Below, one piece after another: positions 1 to 8,392 of a stretch of DNA of 43,418 bases. Each line of letters starts with the position of its first letter. Position 1 is the first letter of the stretch. Under the pieces are notes generated by a model. That model saw only the letters and a list, made by a program, of their open reading frames with translations, ran no database searches and had not been told where the DNA came from. Made by a program: the position numbers and the translations under genes. The stretch covers positions 1 through 43,418 of the forward strand of contig JAIPJR010000010.1 of the NCBI GenBank assembly GCA_021734045.1. Direction: 5' to 3'. This stretch comes from Fidelibacterota bacterium. GTDB taxonomy: Bacteria; Fidelibacterota; UBA8477.

Positions 1-2
1 AC

Positions 3-614
3 GCGGGTTCCTTATTGGTGGCCATCTCACTCACCATGAGCAATATCTGGCGCCTGCGGTGGATTAACCTGGGTGGCTCCATATTATTTATGCTCTACGG
101 TCTGGTGATTCAATCCTACCCCGTGGCTGTGGTGAATGCGTTTATTGTGTTGGTGAATCTCTATTACCTGCGGCAAATGGCTCGCAAGAAGGACTATTTC
201 TCACTGCTGCCGGTAGATGCTCATAATTCCCGGTTTATGCAGAAGTTTTTGGAATTCCACAAGCGGGAGATCAAACGCTATTTTCCGGATTTTCGTTATG
301 AACAATTAAATGGAAGTGAAGCCGTCTTTATTCTCCGGAATCTCATCCCGGTAGGGTTGTTCGTGTTTCATGCCCATGACAATGGCGAAATCCATATTGA
401 TCTGGATTATGTGATTCCCGCCTATCGGGACTTGAAAAACGCCCATTTTATGTTTCACCCGGACAATACCTATTTCAGCAAATACAACGCCCACACATTT
501 CTCTTCACACCCCAAAGCCGTTCCATGAAAAAATACGCCCTTCAGATGGGATTCCAGGTTGATACCACCAATCCGGAACAGTACCGGCGTCCTATTCTCA
601 AACCCCTGCACTAG
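3..614 (+). CDS. YgjV-like membrane protein with GNAT-like C-terminal region (5' partial)
   Basis: The frame is open from the first bases of the window, so the true start probably lies upstream; the first possible start inside is a TTG at 15. The N-terminal part has hydrophobic segments (around INLGGSILFMLYGLVI and AVVNAFIVLVNLYYL) resembling the last membrane helices of YgjV-type inner-membrane proteins. The remaining ~130 residues are soluble and look like a divergent acetyltransferase: a beta-strand pair (AVFILRNLIPVGLFVF), the segment DLDYVIPAYRDLK, and a final KKYALQMGFQV stretch typical of GNAT folds. Seen: hydrophobicity and these motifs. Inferred: the fold assignment. No substrate can be proposed. 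The next gene starts 5 bases after the stop, so the two are probably co-transcribed. Confidence 0.6.
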   Translation, partial: AGSLLVAISLTMSNIWRLRWINLGGSILFMLYGLVIQSYPVAVVNAFIVLVNLYYLRQMARKKDYFSLLPVDAHNSRFMQKFLEFHKREIKRYFPDFRYEQLNGSEAVFILRNLIPVGLFVFHAHDNGEIHIDLDYVIPAYRDLKNAHFMFHPDNTYFSKYNAHTFLFTPQSRSMKKYALQMGFQVDTTNPEQYRRPILKPLH

Positions 615-619
615 TCATT

Positions 620-1588
620 ATGCCCCTTATCCAGCCCTCTACCTATCATCCGCCGCCGTTGATGTCCAACGGGCATTTTCAGTCGGTATTTCCAACGCTG
701 GCGCGTCGAATAAACGGTGTGCAGTATGTGCGGGAACGCATTGATACACCGGATGGCGATTTTCTGGATTTGGATTGGTCCCGGGCGGGCAGCCGGAAAG
801 TGGCAATTGTATCGCACGGCCTGGAAGGGCATTCCCGGCGGCATTACGTGCTGGGAATGGTACGGGCGCTGAATGCCCACGGGTGGGATGCCTGTGCCTG
901 GAATTTTCGCGGCTGCAGTGGCGAGCCCAACCGCACGCTGAAATTTTACCACTCTGGTGCCACCTATGATCTGGAAACGGTGGTGAAGCACATCCGGAAC
1001 CTGAAATCTTATACGGAAATCGCGCTCATCGGATTCAGTCTGGGCGGGAATCTGACGCTGAAATATCTGGGGGAACAGCGATCGGCCATACCGAACCAGA
1101 TTTCCCATGCCGTGACATTCTCCGTGCCCCTGGATCTCAGCTCCAGTTCCCGAAAAATTGGCCATTGGACCAATCGGCCATATATGATCCGTTTTCTCCG
1201 CAGTCTGCACCAGAAAATTCGTGAGAAAATGGTGTTATTCCCCCATGAGTTGAGTGACGCTGACTATGGTTCGATTAAGAATTTTAAGGATTTTGACGAC
1301 CAGTACACGGCGCCGTTGCATGGTTTTAAAAATGCGGAGGACTATTGGGAGAAATGTAGTGCCAAGCCGGATTTGAGGGAAATTTCCATTCCTACGCTGA
1401 TTGTGAATGCGCAGGATGATCCCTTCCTGCCGGAGCCGTGTTACCCGGTGGAAGCAGCGCAAACCAATCCCAATTTGTTTTTGGAAATGCCGTTCGCCGG
1501 CGGTCACGTGGGCTTCATGTCATTTAATGACGATGGTGAATACTGGTCCGAGCGTCGGGCGTTGGCATTTCTGGAGATTGGCAGTTGA
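620..1588 (+). CDS. YheT/UPF0017-family alpha/beta hydrolase
   Basis: This 322-residue protein matches the YheT (UPF0017, ABHD1/3-like) family of alpha/beta-fold hydrolases in length and motifs. The N-terminus has the family signature NGHFQSVFP near residues 17-25. The nucleophile elbow is GFSLGG with Ser140, the acid is probably Asp267 in the DDPFLP segment, and the base is His296 in GGHVGF. The start at 620 is supported because the conserved NGH segment lies close behind it; there is no clear Shine-Dalgarno sequence, consistent with translation coupled to the gene 5 bases upstream. Family members are carboxylesterases of largely undefined substrate, probably cytoplasmic. Confidence in the family is high, in the substrate none. 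Confidence 0.88.
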   Translation: MPLIQPSTYHPPPLMSNGHFQSVFPTLARRINGVQYVRERIDTPDGDFLDLDWSRAGSRKVAIVSHGLEGHSRRHYVLGMVRALNAHGWDACAWNFRGCSGEPNRTLKFYHSGATYDLETVVKHIRNLKSYTEIALIGFSLGGNLTLKYLGEQRSAIPNQISHAVTFSVPLDLSSSSRKIGHWTNRPYMIRFLRSLHQKIREKMVLFPHELSDADYGSIKNFKDFDDQYTAPLHGFKNAEDYWEKCSAKPDLREISIPTLIVNAQDDPFLPEPCYPVEAAQTNPNLFLEMPFAGGHVGFMSFNDDGEYWSERRALAFLEIGS

Positions 1589-1630
1589 GCCATCGTGTCT
1601 TTGATAAACCGCCCGATCGCTTACCCGCGT

Positions 1631-1689
1631 GTCATGCTGGACTTGTTTCCGCATCTAAAAACCAGACCCTGGAATGAGTCCGTAGTGAC
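1631..1689. repeat. Degenerate interspersed inverted repeat
   Basis: The 132-base gap between the YheT-like gene and csaA holds two 26-base arms in opposite orientation. The left arm (1631-1656) begins GTCATGCTGGACTTG. The right arm (1664-1689), read on the other strand, begins GTCACTACGGACTC. The arms agree at about 16 of 26 positions. The left arm strongly resembles the dispersed 'GTCATGCTGAACTTGTTTC' palindromic element I know from many bacterial genomes; calling this a decayed copy is an inference. Confidence 0.55.
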
Positions 1690-1720
1690 CACACAACCCG
1701 AATGCTGAGGTATTCATAAC

Positions 1721-2068
1721 ATGCATTTACAGCCATTCATTTCGTATTCGGACTTCGAGAAAGTAGATATGCGCGTGGGGCAAATCGTGCAGGTGGAGCC
1801 ATTCATAAATGCCCGCAAACCCGCGTACAAACTGTGGATCGATTTTGGCGAAACACTGGGCGTGAAACAATCCAGCGCCCAAATCACTGATTTTTACCAG
1901 CCGGAAGATATGCTGAATCGGCGGATTATCGGAGTGGTGAATTTTCCTCCAAAGCAGATCGCAGATTTCATGTCGGAAGTGCTGGTGTTGGGGGTGGATG
2001 TAGCGGGAAAAGGGGTGGTCCTGCTCCAGGTAGCTGATGACGCGGTGGTGGGAAGCCGGGTTTTTTGA
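1721..2068 (+). CDS. csaA: CsaA-like tRNA-binding / chaperone protein
   Basis: The 115-residue product is a stand-alone tRNA-binding OB-fold domain of the CsaA type, about the family's usual length (~110). It shows the family pattern: DFEKVDMRVGQIV near residues 11-23, the ARKPAYKLWIDFG strand, GVKQSSAQIT, and SEVLVLGV followed by a VVLLQV strand. CsaA proteins are cytoplasmic homodimers with export-related chaperone activity in Bacillus; they are related to the C-terminal domain of methionyl-tRNA synthetase. The ATG at 1721 has a plausible GAGG ribosome-binding site 8-10 bases upstream. It ends 25 bases before the convergent lipoprotein gene on the other strand. No anomaly was seen. Confidence 0.92.
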   Translation: MHLQPFISYSDFEKVDMRVGQIVQVEPFINARKPAYKLWIDFGETLGVKQSSAQITDFYQPEDMLNRRIIGVVNFPPKQIADFMSEVLVLGVDVAGKGVVLLQVADDAVVGSRVF

Positions 2069-2093
2069 CTGGATTTTCGTGGAAAATGCCGAC

Positions 2094-2981
2094 TTACAGG
2101 GCGCTGGTCAGTTCCGCAGGTAACGGATTCAGCGGATCAAGTAAATGGCGAAATTCATGGAACGGGATGACGAATTCCAGTGTCCCGAAACTGTACGGCG
2201 CTATTTCATACGGGTTATAGAGGAAGAGGAGTCCCTCTGAAACCAGGGCATAATTTTCACTGAGCCTGAACCGGTTATTTTCGAACCAGAATCCGGCTTC
2301 ATCCAGATCCTGATCTGAAGGAACTTCCCGCTGTCGACGGAAATATTTTTCACCAATCGACCGTAATTCCTGCTCAAAATTGGGAATCAAAATATCTGAC
2401 AAGGAGATTTTTTCACCCGTGTCGGTCCAGTAACTGGCTAACCGGGTGGCACTCATGCCGTGGGCGCCACCGGTGAAGGTGTATTCCATACTTTTCAGGC
2501 TGACTACAGCCGGCAGGTTCAGTAATATCTCCACACGGCGGATCATCTCCCAATTCACCATATAATCGGGAATGTCCTCCCGCATCAGTTGGTAGTCATG
2601 AAAGAATGATTCACTGAAGACATCCAGACCGGTGGCCATCCCGGCGCCGTCGTGAGTTGCCAGAATAAACCGCTGGACAACATCATTTAGAATGCCCAGA
2701 GCCGAATCCTCTAACGGCTCCGTAAAGACCGGGTATTGCATTTCCACACGGACGCAGCCAGTCGTGAGGCTGTCACAATCCCCCATATTTTTGGTGTAAT
2801 CCAAATAATGATAGACCAGGGTATCGGGAGCGGTAATGTGCTGTTGCGTTTGCCGGGGAGCCGATGATGCATCTGCCGGTGCGGCGTCTGGTGCCGAGGT
2901 TTGACACGACCAAATCAGAAAAATGACAATTCCGGGTAGGAGAAGTCGTGTGAATCGAGATAAATATATTGGTAGCATCAT
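2094..2981 (-). CDS. DUF3298 (RsiV-like) domain lipoprotein
   Basis: This 295-residue protein starts with a lipoprotein signal peptide; the lipobox is IWSC with Cys26. After an Ala/Ser/Pro-rich linker it carries a domain with the TGGAHGM signature (about residues 170-180), followed by LASYWTDTGEKISLSDIL and a C-terminal FVIPFHEF strand. This is the arrangement of DUF3298/DUF4163 domains found in RsiV and related periplasmic lipoproteins. In RsiV the domain binds lysozyme; whether this one binds anything similar is unknown. It is the last gene of a five-gene minus-strand run, 21 bases behind the TonB receptor. An attached envelope role, outer membrane or periplasmic, is inferred from the signal peptide. 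Confidence 0.75.
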   Translation of the reverse strand: MMLPIYLSRFTRLLLPGIVIFLIWSCQTSAPDAAPADASSAPRQTQQHITAPDTLVYHYLDYTKNMGDCDSLTTGCVRVEMQYPVFTEPLEDSALGILNDVVQRFILATHDGAGMATGLDVFSESFFHDYQLMREDIPDYMVNWEMIRRVEILLNLPAVVSLKSMEYTFTGGAHGMSATRLASYWTDTGEKISLSDILIPNFEQELRSIGEKYFRRQREVPSDQDLDEAGFWFENNRFRLSENYALVSEGLLFLYNPYEIAPYSFGTLEFVIPFHEFRHLLDPLNPLPAELTSAL

Positions 2982-3002
2982 TTCAATCCCCCGGTCGAAT
3001 AA

Positions 3003-5213
3003 TTAAAAGTGATAGTTGAGGGTGAGGGAGAGATTCCGCTCGGGACCCATATTGCGTTCCAGCTCCACATAGTAGTATTGGAAAATGTTCTCAATACGCA
3101 TTAAAAAATCCCAGTCGTTCTTCGAATATCCAAATCCCGTATTCCAAACATGAATCGGTACGCGACGATCCTGACCCGTGCGTGGATCCTCCTGGAAGAG
3201 CTGGGTTTTTTCCATGCGGCTGGCGTAACGGTATTCCAGTTTCAATGAAATCCCAAACACCCGCGTCCCAATTGTGGAGACCCACTGGTGGCGGTATCGG
3301 TAAGCCAGCGTGTCTCGAACAGCATCGGTGTTATCCAGGGCTACCGGGTCCAGATAGGTATAGCTGGAACCAAGTGTCAGTCCCTGATTCAACCAACTGG
3401 TTACAACACCGGCTTCGGCGCCCCGCACCCGGGCTTTGGTGATATTTTCAAAATGGATGATGCCATTGGCGTCCGGTGTGGGTTCTATCAGATTATCGTA
3501 ATTGTTTTGAAATACCGCCACATCCAATTTCATCTGATCCAGTAATTTTCCGGATGCCGGAACCACCCAGGTGCTGCCAACTTCATAGGAGATGCTGCTT
3601 TCGGAGGTGAGATCCGGATTGGGTTCCACCTTGAAAATACTGAGTTGTGAGCGGGTGAACATTTCGGCGATGGTGGGCACCCGGAAGCCCCAACCAACAC
3701 TGGTTCGAAAGGCCAGTCCGCTCACTGGTCGAACATTGAGTGCGAATTGAGGGGTAATCATTTTGTCCAGGAATTTGCCATCCACGCTGTATTGCTCCCA
3801 GCGGCTGCCAAGGGTGAGCATAATTCGTTGACTCAATTGTTGCTGGGCCAGAAAGTAGAATGCTGCGGACAAACTGCTATGATTACCGAAAATGTCCGCA
3901 TCAATTGCGGCGTGTTGGAAGGTAAGTCCGGCCGTGGTGTTCAGCCGGTCGGTCCAGCTGGCGCTTAATTGGTAATCACTGTACAGTTTTCGTTCCGAGG
4001 AATTATCCGTGTTTGACCCGTGATCCTGCCAATCCACCTGGTAGAGAGCGCCCCGGGTTTTCAACACCACTTTCGGGGAATAGATGTAATTGTACATGGC
4101 ATTCAGATTGAATTTCGTACCATCAATGCGGTCATTTTCCAGCCCCACCGGTGCTTCAAAGGGGTGTGCGGCGCTGCGCCATTGTGAAGAGAGGCCGCCA
4201 TTATCTGCGAGAAAATTGGCATAGAGGGATGCGGAATGGTGGGTCCCAAAGTTGAGCTTAACCTTCCCGGTCAGATTCACGGCATCATACCAACCCAATT
4301 CATTATAGCCGTCGTCGTGTTGGCGCTGTACACGAAACCAGCCATTGTGGGCGGCCATGGATCGAGCGTGACTCAGTTCAGCTGTATAGAAATAGCCGCG
4401 CGTATCCCGCCACTGCCATTCATTAAAAGCAGGATTGCTGTAGGTACCGCCTTTCAATCGCAGCCGGGTCTCTGGCCGGTAGGTTCCACTTCGGGTGATG
4501 ATATTCACCACACCGCCCATGGCGCTGGAACCATAGAGCGCGGAACCGCCTGCTTTGACGATTTCCACCTGCTCGATTTCAGAAGTGGGTACAATTTGCC
4601 AGGTCACATTTCCCGCAGCACTTCCCAGGAGCGGAATGCCGTCCAGTAGGACAAGGGAGCGGGACCCGGCGCCCAGGGTGTACCCGCTTGCACCCCGGAT
4701 ATTCAACTGACCATTCACCGTGCTAATACCTGGCTCGTAGGGCAAAATATCCACCAGATCGATCGCCGCCTGCTCCTGGATTTGCCGGGCACCAATGACG
4801 CTAACGGTTACCGGGGATTCCAGAATATCCTGGGTTTTGCGGGAACTGGTCACCACCACCTGGGGTGAACTTAATACATCCTGATTCAGTGCCACCAGTA
4901 CATGCCAGTCAGTGTCTGATACCACCGGGATGTCCCGGATGGTTTCACGCCGGTAGCCGATCATGCTGATGGTGATGGTGTAGATGCCCGGGTTTAGGCC
5001 GGTTACCCGGAAATGGCCATCAGGTCCCGTAGTGGTTCCCAGGAAGGTGTTTTGCACCAGGATATTCACGCCGGGCAGGGGATCACTGGTTTTAGCATCC
5101 ACAACCTGTCCCGAAATACTGCCTCTTTCCTGAGCAAAAACCGTTGTGCCCAGTGAGAGGCTCAGACTAAGCATGGCGCAGAGTTTCCAAAAGTAATGGT
5201 TTTTTAGAACCAT
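3003..5213 (-). CDS. TonB-dependent outer-membrane receptor with carboxypeptidase-regulatory domain
   Basis: The 736-residue protein has a signal peptide ending VFA-Q near residue 27. A carboxypeptidase-regulatory-like beta domain follows (about 30-115, starting GSISGQVVDAKTSDPLPGV). A plug domain (about 125-240) contains DILPYEPGISTVNG, NIRGASGYTLG, LVLLDGIPLL and GGSALYGSSAMGGVVNI. A ~490-residue beta-barrel ends in an aromatic residue (LTLNYHF), as outer-membrane proteins do. The plug and size resemble BtuB/FepA-like transporters of cobalamin, siderophores or small glycans; the cargo cannot be read from the sequence. The start overlaps the stop of the upstream lipoprotein gene by 10 bases, so translation is probably coupled. 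That upstream lipoprotein may be a surface partner, which is an inference. Confidence 0.92.
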   Translation of the reverse strand: MVLKNHYFWKLCAMLSLSLSLGTTVFAQERGSISGQVVDAKTSDPLPGVNILVQNTFLGTTTGPDGHFRVTGLNPGIYTITISMIGYRRETIRDIPVVSDTDWHVLVALNQDVLSSPQVVVTSSRKTQDILESPVTVSVIGARQIQEQAAIDLVDILPYEPGISTVNGQLNIRGASGYTLGAGSRSLVLLDGIPLLGSAAGNVTWQIVPTSEIEQVEIVKAGGSALYGSSAMGGVVNIITRSGTYRPETRLRLKGGTYSNPAFNEWQWRDTRGYFYTAELSHARSMAAHNGWFRVQRQHDDGYNELGWYDAVNLTGKVKLNFGTHHSASLYANFLADNGGLSSQWRSAAHPFEAPVGLENDRIDGTKFNLNAMYNYIYSPKVVLKTRGALYQVDWQDHGSNTDNSSERKLYSDYQLSASWTDRLNTTAGLTFQHAAIDADIFGNHSSLSAAFYFLAQQQLSQRIMLTLGSRWEQYSVDGKFLDKMITPQFALNVRPVSGLAFRTSVGWGFRVPTIAEMFTRSQLSIFKVEPNPDLTSESSISYEVGSTWVVPASGKLLDQMKLDVAVFQNNYDNLIEPTPDANGIIHFENITKARVRGAEAGVVTSWLNQGLTLGSSYTYLDPVALDNTDAVRDTLAYRYRHQWVSTIGTRVFGISLKLEYRYASRMEKTQLFQEDPRTGQDRRVPIHVWNTGFGYSKNDWDFLMRIENIFQYYYVELERNMGPERNLSLTLNYHF

Positions 5214-5686
5214 ACGGCGCGATCCAGTGGGCGAATGGTTTGCGGTAAAATGGTAACCGGCTGGCTTATGGTGGCCAAGTCCGTATCCAACAGCACCACC
5301 GGAAGATTTCCGCTGGTTTGAAAGGAATCCAGCTTGGTTGCGAAAACGGCCGGCTCAATGGTGAGACCCAAGGTGAGGAAATAGTACGTTCCCGGCAGCA
5401 GTTGGATAAAGTGTTCGATGGAGTCGGTGCGGAATGGGGCAGGGGTGCTGTAATTCACCAGCAAATCGGCGGCCTGACTCACGTCAGACGGAAAACTGCT
5501 CAGGGCTACCAGGGCGGCTCCCTTTATCGAGTCTGGCCAGGCTCCGTTGAAGGTCAGCGTTCCTTCAACACCGGCTACCGGTTCCAATCCTGAAGGCATT
5601 TCGCAGGCAGTGATAACCAAAACAGCGACGATAAGCAGCTTCCTTATCCGGATGGGCAAACTTTCTTCCCGCTTGTGTGAGTTCAT
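5204..5686 (-). CDS. Small lipoprotein of unknown function
   Basis: This gene encodes 160 residues with a lipoprotein signal (LLIVAVLVITAC, Cys28). The mature part begins with a short beta-rich segment (VEGTLTFNGAW) that resembles the first strands of carboxypeptidase-regulatory or transthyretin-like domains. It continues with FIQLLPGTYYFLTLGLTI, and the stretch as a whole looks like one beta-sandwich. I do not recognise a family. The ATG at 5686 lacks a good ribosome-binding site; an in-frame TTG 11 codons on, behind a GGGAAG-like stretch, would give a more usual 18-residue signal peptide and is a real alternative. It sits 8 bases behind the SGNH hydrolase gene and overlaps the TonB receptor by 10 bases, so it is probably a partner of that receptor. 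Confidence 0.65.
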   Translation of the reverse strand: MNSHKREESLPIRIRKLLIVAVLVITACEMPSGLEPVAGVEGTLTFNGAWPDSIKGAALVALSSFPSDVSQAADLLVNYSTPAPFRTDSIEHFIQLLPGTYYFLTLGLTIEPAVFATKLDSFQTSGNLPVVLLDTDLATISQPVTILPQTIRPLDRAVWF

Positions 5687-5694
5687 GGCTAATA

Positions 5695-6969
5695 TTATTG
5701 GAGATGGGTGAGTTTCACCAGGGGAATACTGGCGGAAAAGGTGACATTCATGACCTCAATAAACGCATTGGCGATGACAGCATATCCCAGACTGTTGGGG
5801 TGGAGGCCATCCAGGCTGAAAAGTGTGGTTGCCAGTTTGAGCTGAATATTACCTGAACTGTCAAATCCCAGGAGATCTGGCGTGTAGGTCAAACCATTTT
5901 CAAAGTTATATCCCGCCGTTCGCAGCTCATCGAAAAGGGTATGAATATCCACCAGCGCGTTAAATTTCCCATCGGTGAGCGCGTTGGCGAGGGTCTGATT
6001 ATAAGCCAGGATAATGTCGCGCACCTCCTGCGCCTCACCAGCATCCAGCACCAGCGTATCGCTAATGGCTTGCTGTGGTCCCGGCAGGACGCCGTTATTC
6101 AGGGAGTCTTGCAGGGCATAAAACGCAGGCAGGGCGAAAAACAGCACATAGTCATCTTCGGTGAGTTGTTGCGGTACGCCATCCACAACACCGTAGATGT
6201 AAACTTTTTCATGTGTTTCCGGATGCCTCAAATAGGGCGGAATGCTGGTGAAATAGGGTACCTGTGTGATATCCGGGATATTCGCGGCAATTAACGGTGC
6301 ATCGGTACCGGCGTTAATTCGCATCAGCAAGGTATCCAATTGTGCTGCAAAAAGTTCCGGTGGTGTGTAACCTGCACCACTCATACCCTGTACTGCGGCT
6401 TCCAGGATGTCATTATTCCCGATCCAGATTGTCATCACAGTCGGATCAAGCGTGAGCGCTTCGTCCACAGCACTTCGGCCGTGATTGCGCAGAATTTTAT
6501 CCACAAAATGATTGTCATCTGCTTCGCCTGCTGTGGTGGCTGTGTACATCTGCCGGGTCCGGATGGCCGGAATGCCCAGATTGTTAAACGCGCGATCCAG
6601 ATCCCCATTGGCCTCTGTACCGGCTTGTGAAAAGCGGATGTTCATGGTCAACGGATTGATAACAATCCGGCCTTCAGTGGGTAAAAAGCTGAACCCGGAA
6701 TCCGCCATGAGAGGTTGCTGGAAATCCGCCATCTCCACTACCCGGGCAATGAGATTGGGGAAGCTGTTGCGCTGCGCGGCTTCGTACAGTGCGCCATTGG
6801 AAACGCCGGCCGTGAGGGAGTTGCCCAATGCCACGTAGTGGGTAAAATCTAGATCACCGGTGGCCGGAGGGTCATTATCCCCAGGATTTTTTTCGCACCC
6901 CGAGAGCATGATCAGACCCGTTAAGATTGTCGCCAGAATAAGTAGGTAACGGAATCGGTATGGAAGCAT
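5695..6969 (-). CDS. SGNH/GDSL-hydrolase lipoprotein
   Basis: With the ATG at 6969, chosen because an AGGAG lies about 10 bases upstream, the product is 424 residues. The lipobox is LSGC with Cys25. The SGNH blocks are present: block I is ALGNSLTAG with nucleophile Ser51 (GNS instead of the usual GDS), block III is WIGNNDIL with the oxyanion Asn at 185-186, and block V is DGLHPNSLGY with Asp387 and His390. These enzymes cleave esters of lipids, acetylated glycans or similar substrates; the lipoprotein signal puts this one at the membrane, facing the periplasm or cell surface. It lies 65 bases downstream of the amidohydrolase-like gene and 8 bases upstream of the small lipoprotein, within one operon. 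A TTG further upstream could start translation at 7023 but has no advantage. Confidence 0.85.
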   Translation of the reverse strand: MLPYRFRYLLILATILTGLIMLSGCEKNPGDNDPPATGDLDFTHYVALGNSLTAGVSNGALYEAAQRNSFPNLIARVVEMADFQQPLMADSGFSFLPTEGRIVINPLTMNIRFSQAGTEANGDLDRAFNNLGIPAIRTRQMYTATTAGEADDNHFVDKILRNHGRSAVDEALTLDPTVMTIWIGNNDILEAAVQGMSGAGYTPPELFAAQLDTLLMRINAGTDAPLIAANIPDITQVPYFTSIPPYLRHPETHEKVYIYGVVDGVPQQLTEDDYVLFFALPAFYALQDSLNNGVLPGPQQAISDTLVLDAGEAQEVRDIILAYNQTLANALTDGKFNALVDIHTLFDELRTAGYNFENGLTYTPDLLGFDSSGNIQLKLATTLFSLDGLHPNSLGYAVIANAFIEVMNVTFSASIPLVKLTHLQ

Positions 6970-7034
6970 GAGTAAAAATCTCCTGATTAGGTGAAAAATT
7001 ACAGTCGGATGGGTATGCAACAAAGGGAAAGGTA

Positions 7035-8213
7035 TCAGCTTAGGGGCTGAAGTTTCGCGTTTGAGAAGATGAGGTCATAGGGGTCGCCGATCCCGGATTT
7101 ATCCGTCACCATGAACAGACGAGCTTGTTTACCCGGGTCGATGGAACCGAGTTGGTTTTCAAAACCCAGTGCCACGGCACCATTAATCGTCGCCATTTCC
7201 AAAATTTCGTCAGGCCTGAATCCGTATTCGGCCAGGGCCGACCGCATCTCCTTGCGCAGATCCAGGTGCTCGGCAAAGGTTCCCAGGCACAGGTTGAACC
7301 CCTTCTTACACATGAGAGCGGCCGGGGCTGTACCCAGTTCCCAAACCCGATCAAACCGGGGGTGAAGGCAGATGTGGAAATCCACGGGGTACTCGGACAG
7401 GGCGTCCAAATCTTCTTCGGAAATATGAATCAGATGGCTCAGGATGTTATCAGCCACGGCAAATCCTCCGTCCAGAAGATACTGGATGGGGGAAACCTGT
7501 GGTGGACGCCAGCGATAGTCCATGTCATCACGGCTCAACAGGTATTGATAAATAGCACCATTCCGCCGTGTGAGGAAATATTCTTCGTCGTGACAGACGG
7601 CAATCGGCAGGGCAATTCGTTTTTCCATTTTCGCAATTTCCAGGAGTAACAGCGGTGCGGTCGTGAAGAGAAATTCACCAGACAGGTGGTGATGTGTGTG
7701 CTGTGTATTTTCCCAGTTTTGGAATTTTCGTTTGCTCTGTCGCCAAATCTCGCCGGCATGATAGCCTTTAAAACCGGCAATCGTGTGAAAAATAGCGGAG
7801 TAGATGCCGGAGTTTTCCAAATGACTCCCGATTTCCGGATGGTGCGTGCGAATGCCAACGGCTGCGGTCCCGGCCTCCAGAATATTGCGCAGCGCGCTCA
7901 AAGCCTGACTCTGGTAATCGCTGGCACTCTGACCAGCGGAACGATTTTGGGCGGCGTGGAGCCAGGTAATGAAATTACCCTTGGGGATTTGACCCCGTTG
8001 GCCGGTGGAAAAATCGGGATGGAACAAGGTATTAATCAGTGCGGGGAATACCACCGCATGGTCCAGCGTCGTGACTTTTGACGGGTCGCCGGTGAAGTCA
8101 GATTGCGCACCTAAATCTTTAATAATGCCGTCTTTAATTGAAATAAATCCCCGCTGTACCGGGGGACGAGTAATGGGGACAATCCAGTCAGCGAAAAATG
8201 TTTTATCTCCCAT
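7035..8213 (-). CDS. Amidohydrolase-fold protein with degenerate metal site
   Basis: The 392-residue protein has the layout of amidohydrolases such as SsnA/TrzN and aminofutalosine deaminase: a short N-terminal beta-sandwich (GFISIKDGIIKDLG), a TIM-barrel, and a C-terminal strand set with INGAVALGFENQLGSIDPGK. The catalytic residues are not conserved. The expected NxHxH motif reads NTLFH (Leu63, His65). The expected strand-5 His reads VCHDEE (Cys207). The strand-8 Asp of the LGTDS motif is replaced in LGTFAEH (Phe313). A His remains in ILSHLIH (260/263). It is therefore either non-catalytic or uses another metal arrangement. It opens the minus-strand operon and is divergent from mdh. No signal peptide is seen, so it is probably cytoplasmic, unlike its operon partners. 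Confidence 0.75.
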   Translation of the reverse strand: MGDKTFFADWIVPITRPPVQRGFISIKDGIIKDLGAQSDFTGDPSKVTTLDHAVVFPALINTLFHPDFSTGQRGQIPKGNFITWLHAAQNRSAGQSASDYQSQALSALRNILEAGTAAVGIRTHHPEIGSHLENSGIYSAIFHTIAGFKGYHAGEIWRQSKRKFQNWENTQHTHHHLSGEFLFTTAPLLLLEIAKMEKRIALPIAVCHDEEYFLTRRNGAIYQYLLSRDDMDYRWRPPQVSPIQYLLDGGFAVADNILSHLIHISEEDLDALSEYPVDFHICLHPRFDRVWELGTAPAALMCKKGFNLCLGTFAEHLDLRKEMRSALAEYGFRPDEILEMATINGAVALGFENQLGSIDPGKQARLFMVTDKSGIGDPYDLIFSNAKLQPLS

Positions 8214-8297
8214 GCGACCAATTTAACCGCCCCTTGAGTAAAAGCAAAAAATGCCGTGATGTGGTGGAAAAAACCCGGGTTTATTCGGTGGATTGCC

Positions 8298-8326
8298 TTG
8301 CACACAGCCGGGATTCATGGTAAAAT
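8298..8326 (+). promoter_or_regulatory. Candidate promoter of mdh
   Basis: TTGCAC (8298-8303) and TAAAAT (8321-8326) are separated by 17 bases and point toward mdh, about 67 bases before its ATG. The -10 fits sigma-70 well and the -35 only in part. A 12-base perfect palindrome, AAACCCGGGTTT (8271-8282), lies just upstream. Confidence 0.35.
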
Positions 8327-8392
8327 GGCATAAAAATTGAACACATCAATTGCTGTATCCGGCAAGGAAATTTAAACGTATTGGAGGCTCGA

